From contig NZ_FZQY01000012.1 in the NCBI RefSeq assembly GCF_900199585.1, positions 1-35,674 of the forward strand: DNA of 35,674 bases. Reading direction: 5' to 3'. Below, piece by piece: positions 33,567-35,674 of this stretch (position 1 is the first letter of the stretch; every line of letters starts with the position of its first letter). The position numbers and the translations under genes are program-made. Source of the stretch: Helicobacter sp. 'house sparrow 1' (GTDB lineage Bacteria; Campylobacterota; Campylobacteria; Campylobacterales; Helicobacteraceae). The notes beneath the pieces are model-generated. The model ran no database searches. It saw only the letters and a program-made list of their open reading frames with translations, and had not been told where the DNA came from.

Positions 33567-33614
33567 TACAATGTTTTCACTGCATTTTTAAAATTTTTTC
33601 TAGGGGGGAGGGGG
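33567..33614 (+). promoter_or_regulatory. autotransporter upstream region with interrupted G-tract
   Basis: A TACAAT -10-like box at 33567-33572 is followed by six G (33603-33608), an A and five G (33610-33614). A second -10 candidate, TATATT, lies at 33672-33677. The G-tract is therefore in the leader or just upstream of the promoter. G-rich tracts upstream of surface-protein genes are common phase-variation switches in Helicobacter and Campylobacter. Confidence 0.4.
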
Positions 33615-33721
33615 CTTATCCCATTTTCTAATATTTGCTTTATGATGTTTAGAAGTGAAGAATCCCCCTTATATATTCTCAAAAACTTTGAAAATGCGTG
33701 ATAAAAATAAGGAGTCAATTT

Positions 33722-35674
33722 ATGAATACTAAAAATTATATATTTAGAGGAAGAGAGGAGCAAACTGCTTATATAGTTTCCTCTTCTTCTAAGTTTTTTC
33801 AAAATTCTTTCTTTAAACCAGTTGTTGCTAGTTCCTTGGCTTTGTTGCTTGGGAGTACTTTGTATGGAGATACTAATATTAGTAATCCAAATTGTGTGGA
33901 AAGTGGTAATTGCACTGATATTACAAAAGACATTAATTTTAAATTTGGTACAGGGGAAAACACACAAATTAGTGAAGATTCAAAAACAGTTACATTTAGT
34001 AAAAAACAAGAGAATGTTACTTTAAAAGATACTAATTTTACTGGAAATGTTTTTAATTTTCCTGGTTCTACAATGACTATTAATTTTGAAAATAGGTCTG
34101 GAGATGGTGCAGGTGAGGGTATTAATGCAAAAAGGACTTTTAACCTTGAAGCAACAAATGATTTTAAGGGTAATTTGAAAATAATAGGCGGAAATGGTAA
34201 TAATGAAGTAACCGGTAAGTTTTCTAAAAACTTTGAGGGGAATTTTACAATAGAAAATAATAGGGGTTATGGAGGAGCTAAGGTTACATTTACTTTTGGA
34301 GAAGAAACGACAAGTGAAGAAGTACCAGCGACAGCACAAAGTTCAGGTATCTTTAAAGGAGATATTTCCAATAATTCTGGAACTGCCACCTTTACATTTA
34401 ATAAAGATGGAGAAATCCAAGGGGCTATACAAGCTTATGCTAGTGCATGGAAGCACTTAGGTAAAAATATAGTTGTTTTTAAGGGGACAACTAATACCAT
34501 TACAGGAAAGATTCTTTCATCAGGTGGATCTAATACTATTACATTTGGTGGCAATAGCGTAGGTGCTGTAAATAGTGAAACTCCTACCAACACAATCACA
34601 GGTGATATTATTGCAGATAAAGATGCCCGCTATTATAGTGGAAGCAATACCATTACATTTGAAAAAGGAACTAGCACTATCAAAGGCAATGTTAATGCAT
34701 ATGGTAGTGGTGCTACTAATACTATCACCTTTAATGGAACAACCAATACCATCGAGGGTAATATTTCTACGGGTGCAGCTACTTATGGTGGAGATGGAGC
34801 CAATACTATCACCTTTAATGGAACAACTAATACTATTACAGGAAAGATTTTTTCATCAGGTGGAACTAATACTCTTACATTTGGTGGCAATAGCGCAACT
34901 ACAAATGGTGGTTCTACTAACACTATTACAGGTGATATTGTTGCAGAAACAAATAATCGTCGTCGTAGTGGAAACAATATTATTACATTTGAAAATGGAA
35001 CAACTAATACAATCAAGGGTAATATCTCTGCATATGGCTCTACTAATACTATTGTTTTTAATGGAACTGGGGCCAATAAATTTATAGGTAATGTCACTGC
35101 AACTTCATCTGGTTATGGTGGAAATGGGACTAATAATATTAAAATTGTAGGCAAAGAAGCATCTAAAGACCAAGGGATGGGCCAATCAAATGCTTCAATC
35201 CTTGATGATCTTTCTTTCCTAGCAGGTAACATTGAGACAAATAATGGTTCAACTAATAACATAGTTCTTGAAAATAGCATCTGGCTTCCATTAAACTTAG
35301 CTGAAGTGATTGGTGGAATACAAAATAGTGATATTAAAACTAATTTATCTAGCCTATTAGAGGATGTTAATATATCTTCAGGAACCCTAACTAATAATAG
35401 TGGAACTACAAATGCTGTTTTAAGAGCCTCAGGTTCTGTTTTTAACACTTCTAGTGTAACTCCTATGTTTAATGTTGAAAACAAGAGTGGTAATGTAAAT
35501 GTTGTTGTGCAGGGTCAAGTCAATATTGGTGCTAATGTTTCTTATAGAGAGAATAAAACAGGAAGCACTACTTTTATCTTTGCAAATAGCAATAATAGCA
35601 TCAATGATGCTTTTGGTCATCCAACAGATACAGATACATCAAATGATAACTCTGCAGTTTTAGGAGTAACCTAT
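33722..35674 (+). CDS. autotransporter / VacA-like surface protein, 5' part
   Basis: The frame from ATG 33722 is open for 651 codons to the window end, so the C-terminal beta-barrel lies outside. AAGGAG at 33709-33714 is a strong ribosome site. The N-terminus has an extended signal region: about 30 polar residues, then 'FFKPVVASSLALLLGSTLYG' and a likely cleavage near residue 49. Cys58 and Cys64 could form a small disulfide loop. The rest is Asn/Thr/Gly-rich with recurring 'NTITFNGTTNTI' units, as expected for a right-handed beta-helix passenger. Residues 256-476 contain a DNA-level duplication. Function is probably adhesion or a toxin-like surface role; no specific family is certain. Confidence 0.8.
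   Translation, partial: MNTKNYIFRGREEQTAYIVSSSSKFFQNSFFKPVVASSLALLLGSTLYGDTNISNPNCVESGNCTDITKDINFKFGTGENTQISEDSKTVTFSKKQENVTLKDTNFTGNVFNFPGSTMTINFENRSGDGAGEGINAKRTFNLEATNDFKGNLKIIGGNGNNEVTGKFSKNFEGNFTIENNRGYGGAKVTFTFGEETTSEEVPATAQSSGIFKGDISNNSGTATFTFNKDGEIQGAIQAYASAWKHLGKNIVVFKGTTNTITGKILSSGGSNTITFGGNSVGAVNSETPTNTITGDIIADKDARYYSGSNTITFEKGTSTIKGNVNAYGSGATNTITFNGTTNTIEGNISTGAATYGGDGANTITFNGTTNTITGKIFSSGGTNTLTFGGNSATTNGGSTNTITGDIVAETNNRRRSGNNIITFENGTTNTIKGNISAYGSTNTIVFNGTGANKFIGNVTATSSGYGGNGTNNIKIVGKEASKDQGMGQSNASILDDLSFLAGNIETNNGSTNNIVLENSIWLPLNLAEVIGGIQNSDIKTNLSSLLEDVNISSGTLTNNSGTTNAVLRASGSVFNTSSVTPMFNVENKSGNVNVVVQGQVNIGANVSYRENKTGSTTFIFANSNNSINDAFGHPTDTDTSNDNSAVLGVTY
34487..35150 (+). repeat. 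336-bp imperfect tandem repeat in the autotransporter
   Basis: Unit 1 begins at 34487 and unit 2 at 34823 (112 codons later). Both start with a threonine-rich 'GTTNTITGKI-SSGG' segment, continue through 'TFGGNS', 'NTITGDI', 'ITFE-GT-TIKGN' and 'AYGS', and end in a 'YGG-G-N-I' segment. Smaller repeats of about 30-60 bases encoding 'TNTITF' lie within them. The repeats keep frame and are coding, not CRISPR. Confidence 0.7.

Noticed and set aside
33642-33701. 19-residue upstream ORF in the autotransporter leader
   Set aside because: No ribosome site, not in frame with the autotransporter, and its length is unremarkable.
33566-33967. 133-codon minus-strand ORF overlapping the autotransporter start
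   Set aside because: The + strand has a strong ribosome site, a signal peptide and an open frame of 651 codons; the minus frame is an antisense artefact of repetitive AT-rich sequence.
34783-35097. Minus-strand and alternate-frame ORFs within the autotransporter repeats
   Set aside because: They are Val/Leu/Pro-rich low-complexity shadows that follow the repeat period.
34487-35150. Repeat array considered as CRISPR
   Set aside because: Units are long, imperfect, in frame and coding; there is no repeat-spacer alternation and no cas gene.

Overview
The window reads as chromosomal DNA of an epsilonproteobacterium, most likely a Helicobacter of the enterohepatic type. The reasons are its low GC content, TATAAT-type -10 boxes without clear -35 boxes, a Helicobacter-style small outer-membrane protein, a VacA-like/autotransporter passenger with the 'FKPVVASSLALLLGSTLYG' signal, and two gene orders recalled from H. 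pylori: glyS-cznCBA and recR-truD-htpX-folE. The species cannot be fixed from sequence alone.

Layout. 1-230 is a degraded 3' gene remnant. 230-696 has no ordinary gene but holds a perfect 27-bp inverted repeat (arms 348-374 and 488-514) around a possible 18-residue peptide ORF. 697-3093 (+) is proB-proA plus a META-domain secreted protein. 3095-3724 (-) is a lytic-transglycosylase-like secreted protein, diverging from glyS (3789-5834, +) across a perfectly palindromic promoter. 5901-11496 (+) is a tripartite RND metal-efflux operon (cznC-cznB-cznA) ending in a small DUF3240-like protein. 11493-13708 (-) is fdhT-fdhU (YeeE/YedE permease and TusA-like protein linked to selenium) followed by a small outer-membrane protein. 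13910-17857 (-) is cytochrome c553-alr-truD-htpX-folE. recR (-) and dnaJ (+) diverge at about 18.55 kb, followed by tRNA-Val(GAC), uvrC and a YceI-like protein (+). 22463-31351 (-) is a long formate dehydrogenase operon, read as ferredoxin-like protein, TorD-like chaperone, tiny TAT protein, fdhA, fdhB, fdhC, fdhD, then an Eis-like acetyltransferase. 31428-33422 (-) is hemL, an AtpZ/AtpI-like protein and a four-helix membrane protein. 33722 to the window end (+) is an open, 3'-truncated autotransporter passenger of at least 651 residues.

The genes work together around anaerobic or microaerobic respiration on formate. FdhA is a selenoprotein: an in-frame UGA at 28394-28396 is followed by His-Ser-Pro exactly at the active-site position, and the flanking ORFs join into one 939-residue enzyme. 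FdhB and FdhC pass electrons to the quinone pool. TorD-like chaperone and FdhD serve maturation. FdhT/FdhU, about 10 kb away, are the accessory proteins known from Campylobacter jejuni to be needed for selenium-dependent Fdh. An outer-membrane barrel gene sits in the same apparent operon as fdhTU, which is the most interesting functional hint here.

The least explained element is the 348-514 inverted repeat. It could be a MITE-like element, an RNase III-type processing stem, or a small-peptide mRNA with paired ends resembling the H. pylori AapA/IsoA type I toxin architecture.
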